Origin: Nocardia tenerifensis NBRC 101015
Lineage (GTDB): Bacteria > Actinomycetota > Actinomycetes > Mycobacteriales > Mycobacteriaceae
Direction of reading: 5' to 3'
DNA: 58,974 nucleotides
NCBI RefSeq assembly: GCF_000308715.1
Contig: NZ_BAGH01000608.1
Location: forward strand, 1 to 58,974
The translations under genes were made by a program, and so were the position numbers. Shown here one piece after another: positions 8,445-16,678 of the stretch. Each line of letters starts with the position of its first letter. Within the stretch, counting starts at the first letter, position 1. Under the pieces are notes generated by a model, which was given only the letters and a program-made list of their open reading frames with translations, was not told where the DNA came from and searched no databases.

Positions 8445-9173
8445 TCACTTCGCGCGCTCGGCGGTGTGGGCCGTCAGTCCGTCGAGGATGTAGACCAGTC
8501 CTTTCTCGAAATTGGCGTCCCAGTCGTTGTCCATCGGATAGCCATGACCCACCAGGACCGGATACCGATCCTGATGCTCGGCCAGCAGTTCCTGGCTCGC
8601 GCGGTAGTCCTCGGCGGAGAATCGGCGGCTGGATCGGCTGGCGGCATTGCCCGCGACGTGGCTGATCAATACCCAGGTGGCCGCGGAGACATGGCCGTCG
8701 GTGATTCCCGCCCGCACCAGCGCGGATTGGAGAAACTCCATCCACGCGAGGAAATTGGGGCCGAGCATCGGTCGACGATTCGCCGCCAACGCGGCGGTCC
8801 ACGGGTGTCGCAGCAGCGTGGCGCGCCAGTTGGTGAGCAGCGTGACGATGTCGTCGCGCCAGTCGTCGGTGTGGTGCTCGGGTATCGGCGTTTCGGCGAA
8901 GATCGCGTCGACGGCCAGGTCGATCACGTCGTCCTTGGTGTCGAGGTGCCAGTACAGGGTCGTGGACCCGGTGCCCAAACGCTCGGCGAGCCGACGCATG
9001 GTGAGGCGCTCGAGCCCCTCCTCGTCGAGCAGCGCGATCGCCGCCTCGACGATTCTTTCCCTGGTCAGTGGGGGTGCGTTGCGTCCGGTCGGCATCGGGC
9101 GCAGCCAGACGCTACGCGTGCTGCCGGCTGCGGACGTGCCGCTGGTTGCCGCATCACCCATGAGATTCACCAC
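8445..9173 (-). CDS. TetR/AcrR-family transcriptional repressor
   Basis: The protein has 242 residues. An N-terminal HTH (about 40-85) contains LTRERIVEAAIALLDEEGLE and the recognition helix region LGTGSTTLYWHLDTKDDVID. The C-terminal ligand-binding part has the helical pattern of the TetR_C_1 class (HPWTAALAANRRPMLGPN). It is divergent from the NAD(P)-binding protein gene 9271-9969. Two tandem palindromic sites occupy the 97-bp intergenic region, so it very likely represses both itself and that gene. Two in-frame ATGs (9173 and 9158) are possible starts. The inducer is unknown. Confidence 0.9.
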   Translation of the reverse strand: MVNLMGDAATSGTSAAGSTRSVWLRPMPTGRNAPPLTRERIVEAAIALLDEEGLERLTMRRLAERLGTGSTTLYWHLDTKDDVIDLAVDAIFAETPIPEHHTDDWRDDIVTLLTNWRATLLRHPWTAALAANRRPMLGPNFLAWMEFLQSALVRAGITDGHVSAATWVLISHVAGNAASRSSRRFSAEDYRASQELLAEHQDRYPVLVGHGYPMDNDWDANFEKGLVYILDGLTAHTAERAK

Positions 9174-9222
9174 CGTAGCTCGCTGTGTCGGTCATCCGGA
9201 GATCGTAGTACAGTGATCCGTA

Positions 9223-9258
9223 CTAGATCGACGTTCTAGACATAGATCAATGTTCTCT
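9223..9258. promoter_or_regulatory. Tandem TetR operators
   Basis: Site 1 (9223-9239) is CTAGATCG-A-CGTTCTAG, a near-perfect 8-bp palindrome. Site 2 (9242-9258) repeats it with more mismatches (ATAGATCA-A-TGTTCTCT), 19 bp downstream. Both lie between the TetR gene start and the ribosome-binding site of the divergent oxidoreductase-like gene. This is the expected arrangement for co-repression. Confidence 0.6.
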
Positions 9259-9270
9259 AGGAGGAAATCG

Positions 9271-9969
9271 GTGAAGCTCGTTGTGTTCGGCGCCAATGGC
9301 CAGACGGGTCGGCTGATCGTCAAACAGGCCCTCGCCGCAGGCCACGACGTCACCGCGGCGGTCCGTCGCCCGCACGAATTTCCCTTGCAAGGCACGAGCT
9401 TGCGGGTCGAACAGGCCGACGCCATGAATGTGGACGCGGTCGACCGGGTCGTGGCCGGGCAGGAGGCCGTGATCTCCGCGTTGGGTGGCGCCGGCTACAC
9501 CAAGGAACAAGTGAGCATCTACTCGCAGGGGATCGCGAACATCATCAAGGCCATGACCGCGCACAACGTTCGACGTTTGGCCTGCGTGAGCACCACCGCC
9601 GTCACCTTCCAGACCCCGCCGGGCGAAGACCTGGTACACCGCATTCTCTTCAAACTGCTGATCCGCATGGGGCGGACCGTGTACGAGGACAATGCGCGCA
9701 TGGAGGAGAACGTCCGCGGTTCCGACCTGGACTGGACGATCATCCGGGCGGCCGGGCTCTTCGACCGGGACACCCGCACCGATTACGAGATCCGCACCCC
9801 GGGCAGGCCGGGCCACTACACCGCGCGTATCGACTTGGCGGACGCGCTGATTCGCGCCGTCGTGGAGAATCGTCACGCCGGTCAGGTGATCGAGGCGATC
9901 ACGACCGAGGGCACGCCCACCGTCCTGGACATCGTGCGCAAGGAAGTGTTCGGCCGCGCTGACCGCTGA
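9271..9969 (+). CDS. NAD(P)-binding (NmrA/atypical SDR) protein
   Basis: The N-terminus KLVVFGANGQTGRLIVKQAL is a Rossmann dinucleotide-binding motif of atypical SDR (GxxGxxG) type, and the remaining sequence (AVISALGGAGY, VSTTAVTFQ, DLDWTIIRAAGLFD) follows NmrA-like/SDR_a5 proteins of about 220-240 aa. Such proteins act as NAD(P)H-dependent quinone or flavin reductases or as redox sensors. The GTG at 9271 is chosen because AGGAGG (9259-9264) precedes it; the upstream ATG at 9250 would overlap that ribosome-binding site. The divergent TetR (8445-9173) is the likely repressor. The substrate cannot be inferred. Confidence 0.85.
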   Translation: MKLVVFGANGQTGRLIVKQALAAGHDVTAAVRRPHEFPLQGTSLRVEQADAMNVDAVDRVVAGQEAVISALGGAGYTKEQVSIYSQGIANIIKAMTAHNVRRLACVSTTAVTFQTPPGEDLVHRILFKLLIRMGRTVYEDNARMEENVRGSDLDWTIIRAAGLFDRDTRTDYEIRTPGRPGHYTARIDLADALIRAVVENRHAGQVIEAITTEGTPTVLDIVRKEVFGRADR

Positions 9970-10067
9970 GCGGTCAGTTCGGCGCTGAGCGGTCGAATCT
10001 GCATCAGCCCGATGAATGTCATTCCGACCGCGAGAGAATCGGACCCCGATGCCCGGCGAGAAGCTTT

Positions 10068-10493
10068 CTAACCGCCTGCCCACCCGTCGGAGATCGGCCC
10101 ATTGGCCAGTGCATGGACGGCAGAGGTGATGGCCTCGCGGAGTCGTTCCGGGGTGTAGTCGGGGCCGAGGATCATGCGGCGCAGCCGTGGCATGGCCACG
10201 CTCCAGCCGACGAGACCGAGGGTGAGGAACAACAGGGCGCGTGGGTCGTCGGCGCGTGCTCCGGTTGCGGTTTCGGCGGCGTTGATCTTGTCGAGGTAGT
10301 GCCGCGTGCGTGCCTATTCTTCCGGCACCGGGTCTTCGCCCAATTCCAATGCCTCCCAGAGCAATAGCCGTAAGGCTTCGGGATGGGCGCGGTGGTAGTC
10401 GAACAGGGCTCCGGCGTATCCGCCTGGCTTTGGCCGCGGCGGCGGGAGCCACGAGGAAGACGTTTCCCCCAGCCTGTCGGCGAGTCCCGCCCG
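10068..10493 (-). pseudogene. TetR-family regulator remnant, HTH lost
   Basis: Read on the minus strand, the frame encodes a TetR C-terminal domain: YAGALFDYHRAHPEALRLLL, then an in-frame TAG after EDPVPEE, then LDKINAAETATG, LLFLTLGLVGWSVAMPRLR and YTPERLREAITSAVHAL, ending at 10068. The N-terminal DNA-binding domain is missing; the frame runs out right at the operator array 10494-10538. The gene is thus truncated and interrupted, while the sites it presumably bound are intact. It is divergent from the ATPase gene 10553-11986. Confidence 0.7.
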
Positions 10494-10538
10494 ATCTAAG
10501 TTAGATCAGATCTAACTTAGATATGATCTAAGTTAGAT
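10494..10538. promoter_or_regulatory. Three 13-bp palindromes at 16-bp spacing
   Basis: ATCTAAGTTAGAT (10494-10506), ATCTAACTTAGAT (10510-10522) and ATCTAAGTTAGAT (10526-10538) are perfect palindromes around a central G/C, starting exactly 16 bp apart. The array ends 2 bp before the AGGAGG ribosome-binding site of the ATPase gene, so a bound protein would block its transcription. The adjacent TetR gene that would be the natural repressor is a pseudogene. Confidence 0.75.
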
Positions 10539-10552
10539 GAAGGAGGTTGGAG

Positions 10553-11986
10553 ATGGAGTTCACAGGGAGAGCTAGCGACCTCGACCTACTGGGCCGTCAG
10601 CTGGCAATGACCGTCGGTCAGAAGGGTGACACACGAGGCCGAGCGGTCATCGTGACCGGGCGTCGGCGGGTTGGGAAATCACGACTGGTGCAGGAGTTCT
10701 GTGATCGGTCCGGCCGTGCATACGTGGTGTTCCAGGCCACCCGAGGACGCAACCCCGTGGCCGAGCGTGAAGACTTCATCGCCGCCATCGCTCATTCCGC
10801 GCTGGGCCAAGCGGAGCTGGTAGCCGGGTTGCACGCCTCGGATTGGAATCAAGCATTGCGTGCGCTGGCCATTGCCGTGCCTGACGACACACCCACCATC
10901 GTCGTTATCGACGAGGTGCCCTGGCTGACCGAACAAGACGGCGAGTTCGAAGGTGCACTACAGACGGTCTGGGACCGCCATCTGTCGGCTAAGCCTGTCC
11001 TTTTGGTGCTGGTCGGCAGCGACATTTCGGTGATGGAAGCACTGCAGTCCCGCGATCGGCCGTTCTTCGGCCGAGCGACGAAGATGACCGTCGAACCGTT
11101 GCATCTGGCCGACGTGGCGACCATGACCGATCTCGACGCCGCCGCTGTCGTGGACGCATCGCTGATCACCGGCGGATTCCCCGAAATCGTCCAGTCTTGG
11201 GAACCGGGAATGAGCAGAACCGATTTCCTGCGGGCATCCGCCGACAATCCGCTCTCACCGCTGCTGGTGGCCGGCGAGTTGTCGCTACTCGGCGAATTCC
11301 CCGAAGCATCGCGCTCGCGGGCGGTACTCGAAGCCGTCGGCGCCGGCGAACGCACGTTCAGCACCATCGCCGCGCAAGCAGGCAGCTCGGGCGCGCTGCC
11401 GGCGGGAACTCTCACCCCTCTGCTGAACACCCTGCAAGCCAAGCGAATCGTCGCCGCGGATCTGCCGCTCTCCACGAAACCTGACACCAAGAACAAGCGC
11501 TACCGCATAGCCGATTCGTACCTACGCTTCTGGCTGGCTTTTCTGCAACGAGGCATTCCGCTCATCGAACGCGGCCGCGGCGATCTCGCCCTGGCGCGCA
11601 TCGAACGCTCCTGGACCTCATGGCGCGGGCGCGCCGTGGAACCACTCATCCGGCAATCACTGCTACGCCTGCTGCCCAACGATCAATGGCCGGAGACCGA
11701 GGCGATCGGCGGGTGGTGGAACCGCCAGAACAATCCCGAAATCGACCTCGTCGGCACCGACCGAGAACCGGTCGGCACGGCCATACAATTCATCGGCTCC
11801 ATCAAATGGCAAGACGACCGCAAATTCGACCGCCACGACTACGACGCCCTCACCCGAACAATCCTGTCGGTGCCGGGTGCCGACATCCACACACCGCTGA
11901 TAGCCGTGTCACGCTGCGGCGTCGACCCCGGCCTACCATTGGCGACCCACTGGGGGCCAGAAGATCTCGTCAACGCCTGGCACTGA
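10553..11986 (+). CDS. Archaeal-type (PF01637) AAA ATPase with DUF234 C-terminus
   Basis: The protein has 477 residues. Walker A is GRRRVGKS (36-43), Walker B IVVIDE (116-121), and a GSDISVMEAL sensor-like segment follows. A winged-helix region (about 255-320, FSTIAAQAGSSGALPAGTLT) precedes the DUF234 PD-(D/E)xK-like domain with D398 and K418. In that domain the usual Glu of ExK is replaced by serine (GSIKW), so nuclease activity is doubtful. This family is widespread in prokaryotes with poorly defined roles, often linked to mobile or toxin-like loci. ATG 10553 is preferred over TTG 10547 because AGGAGG (10541-10546) lies 6 nt before it. Expression is probably controlled by the palindrome array just upstream. 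Confidence 0.85.
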   Translation: MEFTGRASDLDLLGRQLAMTVGQKGDTRGRAVIVTGRRRVGKSRLVQEFCDRSGRAYVVFQATRGRNPVAEREDFIAAIAHSALGQAELVAGLHASDWNQALRALAIAVPDDTPTIVVIDEVPWLTEQDGEFEGALQTVWDRHLSAKPVLLVLVGSDISVMEALQSRDRPFFGRATKMTVEPLHLADVATMTDLDAAAVVDASLITGGFPEIVQSWEPGMSRTDFLRASADNPLSPLLVAGELSLLGEFPEASRSRAVLEAVGAGERTFSTIAAQAGSSGALPAGTLTPLLNTLQAKRIVAADLPLSTKPDTKNKRYRIADSYLRFWLAFLQRGIPLIERGRGDLALARIERSWTSWRGRAVEPLIRQSLLRLLPNDQWPETEAIGGWWNRQNNPEIDLVGTDREPVGTAIQFIGSIKWQDDRKFDRHDYDALTRTILSVPGADIHTPLIAVSRCGVDPGLPLATHWGPEDLVNAWH

Positions 11987-12045
11987 AGCCTTTACGCGCT
12001 ACGGACTCTCTCGCCACGGATCACGGAAGGGAGCCCACGCGGAGG

Positions 12046-12723
12046 TCAATCAGAACTGCTGTGTATGCGTTCGTGAATTGTGAGCAGTACATGGTCGAAT
12101 GCCGTGACGGTGCTCGGTTGTGCGGGTGGGACCTGCGGAAGGGCGCCGATGAGCGCCTCGGCCAGGTCGCGGAGCTTCACGTTGGTTTCCTGGGATCGCC
12201 AGGAGAGCACTTTGAATGCCTGCTCGGCGTTGATCGAGTACATGCGCATCAACACGCCCTTGGCCTGTTCGATCACCGCCCGGGACTCCACGACCTCGGG
12301 GAGCACCGCGTCGAGGGCTTCGCGTTCGGCACTGGCGAGCGTCTCATCCAGGGCGACGTAGTAGCCCGCCGTGCCCACCACGGCGTCGGTGGCGTCGAGG
12401 ATGCGATCGGAGACCACGATGACGTGGTGCGTGTTTCCCTGGGTGTCGAGGAAGCGGTGGCGGCTCGAGAACGGGCGGCCTTCGGACACCGACCGGGTGA
12501 TCTGCTCGGTGACCTGGTCGCGGTCGTCTGGATGTTTGTGCGCGAGAATAAGTTCGGTGGTCGGCTCGACTTCACCGGGGGCATAACCGTGCATACGGTA
12601 GACCTCCGGCGACCACTCCCAGCGCTGAGTGGCGAACCAGAACCGGAAGCTGCCGAATCCGGGCCCGCCCGCGCCCGCGAGGTGGTGCTGCGCCTGGCCG
12701 GTCGGATCGCGGGACTCCTCCAC
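12046..12723 (-). CDS. PAS-ANTAR domain RNA-binding regulator
   Basis: The protein has 225 residues. Residues about 25-125 form a PAS fold (WEWSPEVYRMHGYAPGEVEP ... HHVIVVSDRILD, class PAS_3), and about 145-200 form an ANTAR domain (VIEQAKGVLMRMYSINAEQA). ANTAR proteins bind dual-hexaloop RNA to prevent termination; in actinobacteria the PAS-ANTAR pair is a common stress-signalling form. The gene is alone, convergent with the ATPase gene. No cofactor-binding residue in the PAS domain can be named from sequence alone. Confidence 0.9.
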   Translation of the reverse strand: MEESRDPTGQAQHHLAGAGGPGFGSFRFWFATQRWEWSPEVYRMHGYAPGEVEPTTELILAHKHPDDRDQVTEQITRSVSEGRPFSSRHRFLDTQGNTHHVIVVSDRILDATDAVVGTAGYYVALDETLASAEREALDAVLPEVVESRAVIEQAKGVLMRMYSINAEQAFKVLSWRSQETNVKLRDLAEALIGALPQVPPAQPSTVTAFDHVLLTIHERIHSSSD

Positions 12724-13123
12724 ACTCCAAGTATGACTTGGCGCCGCGGTGAGTCGAAACTCAGCACGCGGCGCTTTCCATTCGTGTCGCTGTCCGGCTC
12801 AGCTCAGGTAGCGACGCGATCGCGGACCAGAACCTGGCACAACGACCTCGAGCAAAACGAGGATGATACGCACCGGTCGTCCGTCTCAGAGTTCCGGAGA
12901 GATCATGCTTGAACCTGCGGCCCCGAACGTCACGGATCAGGTGGCGGACGCGCCGAGGTGCGCATGTGCTGACGCGAGCGTCCGCCGCAGAACGCACTGC
13001 ATTGCGGCAGAATGGCAATTGCTCTCATGCGCTTCGTGATCGACTGGCATCACAGCTCGACGAACGCGACATCCTGGTTGTCGGCCGGTGATGTAGTTCG
13101 GCAGCGCCGAGCCGGGGAACCGA
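12724..13123. other. Intergenic region without recognisable gene
   Basis: A 21-codon frame begins at 12905 (MLEPAAPNVTDQ) after a GGAGAG-like site and stops early; it could be the truncated start of a lost gene. Nothing else in the 400 bp is recognisable. Confidence 0.35.
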
Positions 13124-13378
13124 TCAGCACAGGGCTGGGTCCATCACTGCGAAGACCTCGGCCTCTTCCGCGGGGTCCTTGGTTGTGACCTTTTCGGATA
13201 CATTGTCGTCGTCGCATTCGCCCTGTTCGCCGGGTTGCGGCGTGCCGGTATCGATGACCACCTGCCATGGCACCGGAGTACCGGGGGTCGGAGAGCAATC
13301 GACATCGACCGATGTCTCTCCCGTCAGCCGGGAACCGGATGACGTGACGCCGTTGAACTTCAGATTTATCGTGCGGCG
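13124..13378 (-). CDS. Hypothetical protein, probable C-terminal fragment of a secreted protein
   Basis: The C-terminal 85 residues of a longer minus-strand frame look genuinely coding: VDVDCSPTPGTPVPWQVV, a hydrophilic Asp/Glu-rich stretch and two further Cys residues up to the stop. Composition (Thr/Pro/Asp-rich with few Lys) suggests an extracytoplasmic protein. Sequence further upstream in the frame (to 13558) loses coding character and there is no signal peptide, so the 5' part is probably gone. No family is recognised. Confidence 0.35.
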   Translation of the reverse strand, partial: RRTINLKFNGVTSSGSRLTGETSVDVDCSPTPGTPVPWQVVIDTGTPQPGEQGECDDDNVSEKVTTKDPAEEAEVFAVMDPALC

Positions 13379-13944
13379 CACGTTCGGCCGACTGCTCGGC
13401 GATTGCAGCCTGGGCCATTTGTGCGGCGAGACGGACACCTGTCGACTTCTACGGAACACGTCACCGCCCAGCGGCGACTGCGGCACGGCGATGCCGGACA
13501 TCGCGCTACGGCATCGCCGGTTATTCGGAGCCGACTGCCATTCGGATGGCCAACGCACTTCGCTATCGCCGAGTCGACCGCGCGGCTCCGGTCGACACCG
13601 CGCCAGCCGAAGCCGCGCGCTGGACGGTTCTTCGCCGTGAAAGCGACACTGAGCGCCGCAACCTAACCTTCATTCGCCGGTGGTGACCATCGAACGTGTC
13701 GGCGCGCGGACGCGGCCGAGTATCCCGATCGGGACCAGGGATGCCGACTGTCTCTCGGCACGGGTGGACGACCGGCCGATGACAGTGCTTCCGGGGCGCG
13801 GACGCGTGCTCCGGCGCAGCTACCGTGTGGCCGCCGAGGTCGATGGCCGTGTGCTGACATCAGCCTTCGGTATCGGTGCCCGGCGGTGCCATTGATTGTC
13901 CTCGAGTTCGTCGGGGCATTCGGTTGAGCACCTTCACAAGGAAC
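13379..13944. other. Region without a supported gene
   Basis: Both strands have open frames because of high GC, but none resembles a known family or has a good ribosome-binding site. A plus-strand frame around 13780-13890 (SYRVAAEVDGRVLT) may be a relic but is too short to assign. Confidence 0.35.
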
Positions 13945-14283
13945 TCAGCCGAAGATCGGAGTTTCGGTGGTGTAGAGGAATCCGGTCTGCGTGCGATCGA
14001 TGAACTGCTCCTCGTCCGCTGCGACGGTCGTGGTGTAGGTGTCGGAGGTGAACCAGCGGGCGGCGTCGGCGATGTCGTCGACCCATACCTCGGCGACACC
14101 GTCGTAGAAGACGCTGTGGACGCCGGGAATCTCGTCGTCGGTGGGCAGCAGCTGGACGTAACGCCGGACCGGGACTTCGCCGCCGGGCAGGCTCGCGATC
14201 AGCGGGGTGTGCTTGTTGGTCCAGTAGCCCACGAACTCGTCGTGGGTGAGGTCCGCACGCCGGGTCAGGAAGATGACAGCACG
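13945..14283 (-). pseudogene. EthD-domain protein lacking its start
   Basis: The frame AVIFLTRRADLTHDEFVGYW followed by TPLIASLPG, a Tyr-rich core and the C-terminus TETPIFG is an EthD-type dimeric alpha/beta-barrel protein of normal length (about 110 aa). Homology begins almost at the natural N-terminus, but no start codon is present there. The sequence instead runs, at about 14284, straight into a headless MarR gene on the opposite strand. A deletion has therefore removed the promoter and the first codon(s). The longer in-frame N-terminal extension to 14484 is antisense to the MarR fragment and not real. Confidence 0.65.
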
Positions 14284-14544
14284 CTCCCCCGGCTGTCGAA
14301 ACTGATGGACCGATTCGAGGCGCGCGGCTGGATCACCCGCCGAGTCGACCCGAGCGACGGCCGCTACACCCTCGCCACGCTGACCGAGGCCGGTCGGCAG
14401 AAGGTGGTCGACAGCGCGCCCGGACATGTCGCACAGGTGCGCCGTCTCGTTTTCGACCCGCTCACGGCCGCGCAACGCCGCCACCTCGGCGCCGCGCTGT
14501 CCCGCGTCGCCGAGACGGTGCGGCGGGAGATCGCCGGAAACTGA
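14284..14544 (+). pseudogene. MarR-family regulator, N-terminal half deleted
   Basis: The frame LPRLSKLMDRFEARGWITRR, the wing DPSDGRYTLATLTEAGRQKV and the C-terminal helices (LVFDPLTAAQRRHLGAALS) are typical of MarR. About 60 N-terminal residues, including the first dimerisation helix, are absent. The break point coincides with the missing start of the EthD gene on the other strand. The two were very probably a divergent regulator/target pair before one deletion took both 5' ends and the shared promoter. Confidence 0.7.
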
Positions 14545-14625
14545 GTTTCCCGTCCACGAAAGTGCGGGGCTATCAGGCCGGCAAGCCGCTGGATTGAATC
14601 GATTTCGCGTGGGTACGGCGAGACT

Positions 14626-14898
14626 ATGCGCTCGACCGATACCGGCTGGGGTAGCGACAAATCGATGTTCATCGGGTTCTTCTTGGTGATCACCGGCACC
14701 GCCGCCGCAGGATTGTTCCTGGTAGCCGCCGGACTCGCGTTACCGGTCCGGGCGGTCATCGCCGGCGTCGCGACGCTGGCGTTGTTGACCGGCGGCACGA
14801 TCGTCCTTCTTCGAGTTCGGCGCCGACGCGGCGGACTACTCGATCCCGAGCCGACCCGCGAAGAGGTCGACGACTATCGCGAGGACTACCGCCGTTAG
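14626..14898 (+). CDS. Small membrane protein with two TM segments
   Basis: The protein has 90 residues with two hydrophobic segments (about 14-38 and 41-61), followed by RVRRRR and an acidic C-terminal tail (TREEVDDYREDYRR). The positive-inside rule places the tail in the cytoplasm. It has clean coding bias and a plausible ATG. No family or function is recognised. It is not linked closely to its neighbours. Confidence 0.65.
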   Translation: MRSTDTGWGSDKSMFIGFFLVITGTAAAGLFLVAAGLALPVRAVIAGVATLALLTGGTIVLLRVRRRRGGLLDPEPTREEVDDYREDYRR

Positions 14899-15071
14899 CC
14901 GTCGACGCGGCTTGCCACAGGACCCGGAGCTGCGACACGCTGGAGGATAGGCCGAGGCGCTCGCGGCCACTGATCGGCAGATTTCCGCGTCGGCGTGCAA
15001 GTGCGGTTTGCTCGTGTGACGAAGGCGCGTCTGCCGGATTTCAGGGCTGATGACGATGCGACGATGAGCCG

Positions 15072-15677
15072 GTGCTCGATTACAACAGCGAATCCGCCGA
15101 CTACGACCGGACACGAGGCGGCGTGCCGCGGGCCCAGGCGGCCGCGTCAGCTCTCGATCAGTTGCTTCCTGCTCGCTCGGTGATCCTGGATCTCGCCACC
15201 GGAACCGGAATTGTCGCTGCTCAACTGGAAGCACTGGGGCACAGAGTGATTGGATTCGACACCTCCGTTGGGATGCTGGCACACGCGGCCGGTCGACTGC
15301 CCGGGCGTGTGATGCGTGCGGACGCCGCCGCGCTGCCGGTAACCGACGGCAGTGTGGACGTGGTCACCGCAATCTGGTTGCTGCACTTGCTCACTGATGC
15401 CGAGCCTGTTCTCACCGAGGTGGCTCGGGTGCTACGGCCCGGCGGGCTGTTCCTCACCACGGTCGACAAACACGCTGCTTCCCATGCGCCCCAAGGCATG
15501 TCGGAGGATAGTCCACGCGCCGACGGTTGCGCGCGGCTCACCGCGGTAGGCGCACGCCACCATCTGCATCTCGCCGCCGCGACATCCTTCGTGGGCTATG
15601 GACAAGCACGCTCTGGTGGTGCCGAACCTCGTTATCCGATCTTGGGTTTCCGACTGCAAGCCGGCTCGAGCGGTTAG
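15072..15677 (+). CDS. Class I SAM-dependent methyltransferase, possibly internally shortened
   Basis: Motif I VILDLATGTGIVAAQLEALG, the acidic loop VIGFDTSVGML, motif II (RADAAALPVTDGSVDVVTAI) and the post-motif VLTEVARVLRPGGLFLTTVD define a Methyltransf_11 fold. The C-terminal part (VGARHHLHLAAATSFVGYGQ) is typical of a Nocardia/Streptomyces subfamily, but at 201 aa the protein is shorter than I expect, with a weak segment around residues 135-155, so a small internal deletion is possible. The GTG at 15072 gives LDYNSESADYDRTRGG, the conventional N-terminus. The substrate is unknown. Confidence 0.75.
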   Translation: MLDYNSESADYDRTRGGVPRAQAAASALDQLLPARSVILDLATGTGIVAAQLEALGHRVIGFDTSVGMLAHAAGRLPGRVMRADAAALPVTDGSVDVVTAIWLLHLLTDAEPVLTEVARVLRPGGLFLTTVDKHAASHAPQGMSEDSPRADGCARLTAVGARHHLHLAAATSFVGYGQARSGGAEPRYPILGFRLQAGSSG

Positions 15678-15690
15678 GTATCCGCACGGT

Positions 15691-16041
15691 TCAGGACGGT
15701 TCCGGTGGGCGGCCGGCGATGCGGTCCTGTTCGGCGGCGGCTCGGTGTTCGGCGGCGGACTGGCGATGTTCGGTGGCGGACTGGCGGTGTTCGGGGCCGT
15801 CGAGGGAGGCGGCGGCGGTGTCGTGGACATCGGCGGCCCGCTCGTGGGCGTCGGCTGCGGACAGACGAGCGTGTCGGGCCTGGGCTTCGGCCCGAGCCGC
15901 ATTGTCGGCGGACCGCTCGACTTGCGCACTGGTGCTGGGCCGACCGGTCGTGAGTTCAGCACGCCGGCCGATGAGTTCGCGGATCCGCCGCGCCGCCTCG
16001 GCGGCACGCTCGGCGGCGCGCCGCCTTGCGGAAGAAGCCAT
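15691..16041 (-). CDS. Ala/Arg-rich coiled-coil hypothetical protein
   Basis: The protein has 116 residues and is highly helical, rich in Ala, Arg, Glu and His, with a repeated heptad-like unit (EHRQSATEHRQSAAEHRAAA). It has no signal peptide or TM segment. Similar low-complexity proteins occur in mycolata with unknown function. The opposite strand gives a Gly/Val-rich frame that is clearly the shadow. Confidence 0.6.
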   Translation of the reverse strand: MASSARRRAAERAAEAARRIRELIGRRAELTTGRPSTSAQVERSADNAARAEAQARHARLSAADAHERAADVHDTAAASLDGPEHRQSATEHRQSAAEHRAAAEQDRIAGRPPEPS

Positions 16042-16202
16042 ACATCAAGGCTAAACCGTTCGGACGAAGACGTGGAGGTATTCCCTGTTCAGCGCCGGAA
16101 TGTCGCTTTCACGTCACCCAACCGTCTCCGGCTGACTCATCGGTCTGCCGATCCTGACTCCGTTGTCGAGCCGTGATCAGCTGGCTCCGTTGATAGATGA
16201 AC

Positions 16203-16388
16203 TCACCGCGTACGGCGTGCTCGAGCCGCGTGCAGTTGCTCGTACCTCAGCGGCCGTCGGCGCGAAACCCCTCTGTCATAGTGGAACTCGGTCAGTCGGC
16301 GAAGCCTGGTCATAGTGTCAGGACGGTCGGCCCTCAGCACGCGAGCCTGGTCAGCGTTCAGCTGCTCGTAGTCCGAAACGATGCTCAC
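16203..16388 (-). pseudogene. TPR-like relic (NB-ARC/TPR or kinase tail)
   Basis: The segment LNADQARVLRADRPDTMTRL resembles the repeat unit (RVLGPDHPDTLTTR) found in actinobacterial NB-ARC/TPR proteins and some Ser/Thr kinases. It spans only about one and a half repeats and then becomes unrelated Arg-rich sequence. Interpreted as a fragment. Nothing is recognised in the flanking 16400-16678. Confidence 0.35.
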
Positions 16389-16678
16389 CGTCTACGACAC
16401 GGCCGAAAACCCAGTCCCCTCAGCGCTTTTGGCCCCCTCCGAGTTCACGCTCGCCCGTCTACCGAATGGGTTCGATTTCATGGGTGGCACTCGTCGATCG
16501 CTGTCGCGGTGTTCCGATCACCCCCGGATGCAATCAAGGTCAACTTCCTATTCGATGCCGTACTAGAACCGGATGGGTCGAGGAAACCTGCCGTGGCGGT
16601 TCATTTCGATCGGGGTCTGGCTGCGGATCGGCGGGTGGTGGGCAAGGGAGCGACGCGGGCAGCGGAAACACCGGCGAG

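Noticed and set aside
9247..10452. 401-codon minus-strand frame across the NmrA-like gene
   Set aside because: Shadow of the plus-strand gene; the true minus-strand content is the TetR relic 10068-10493, in a different frame over part of its length.
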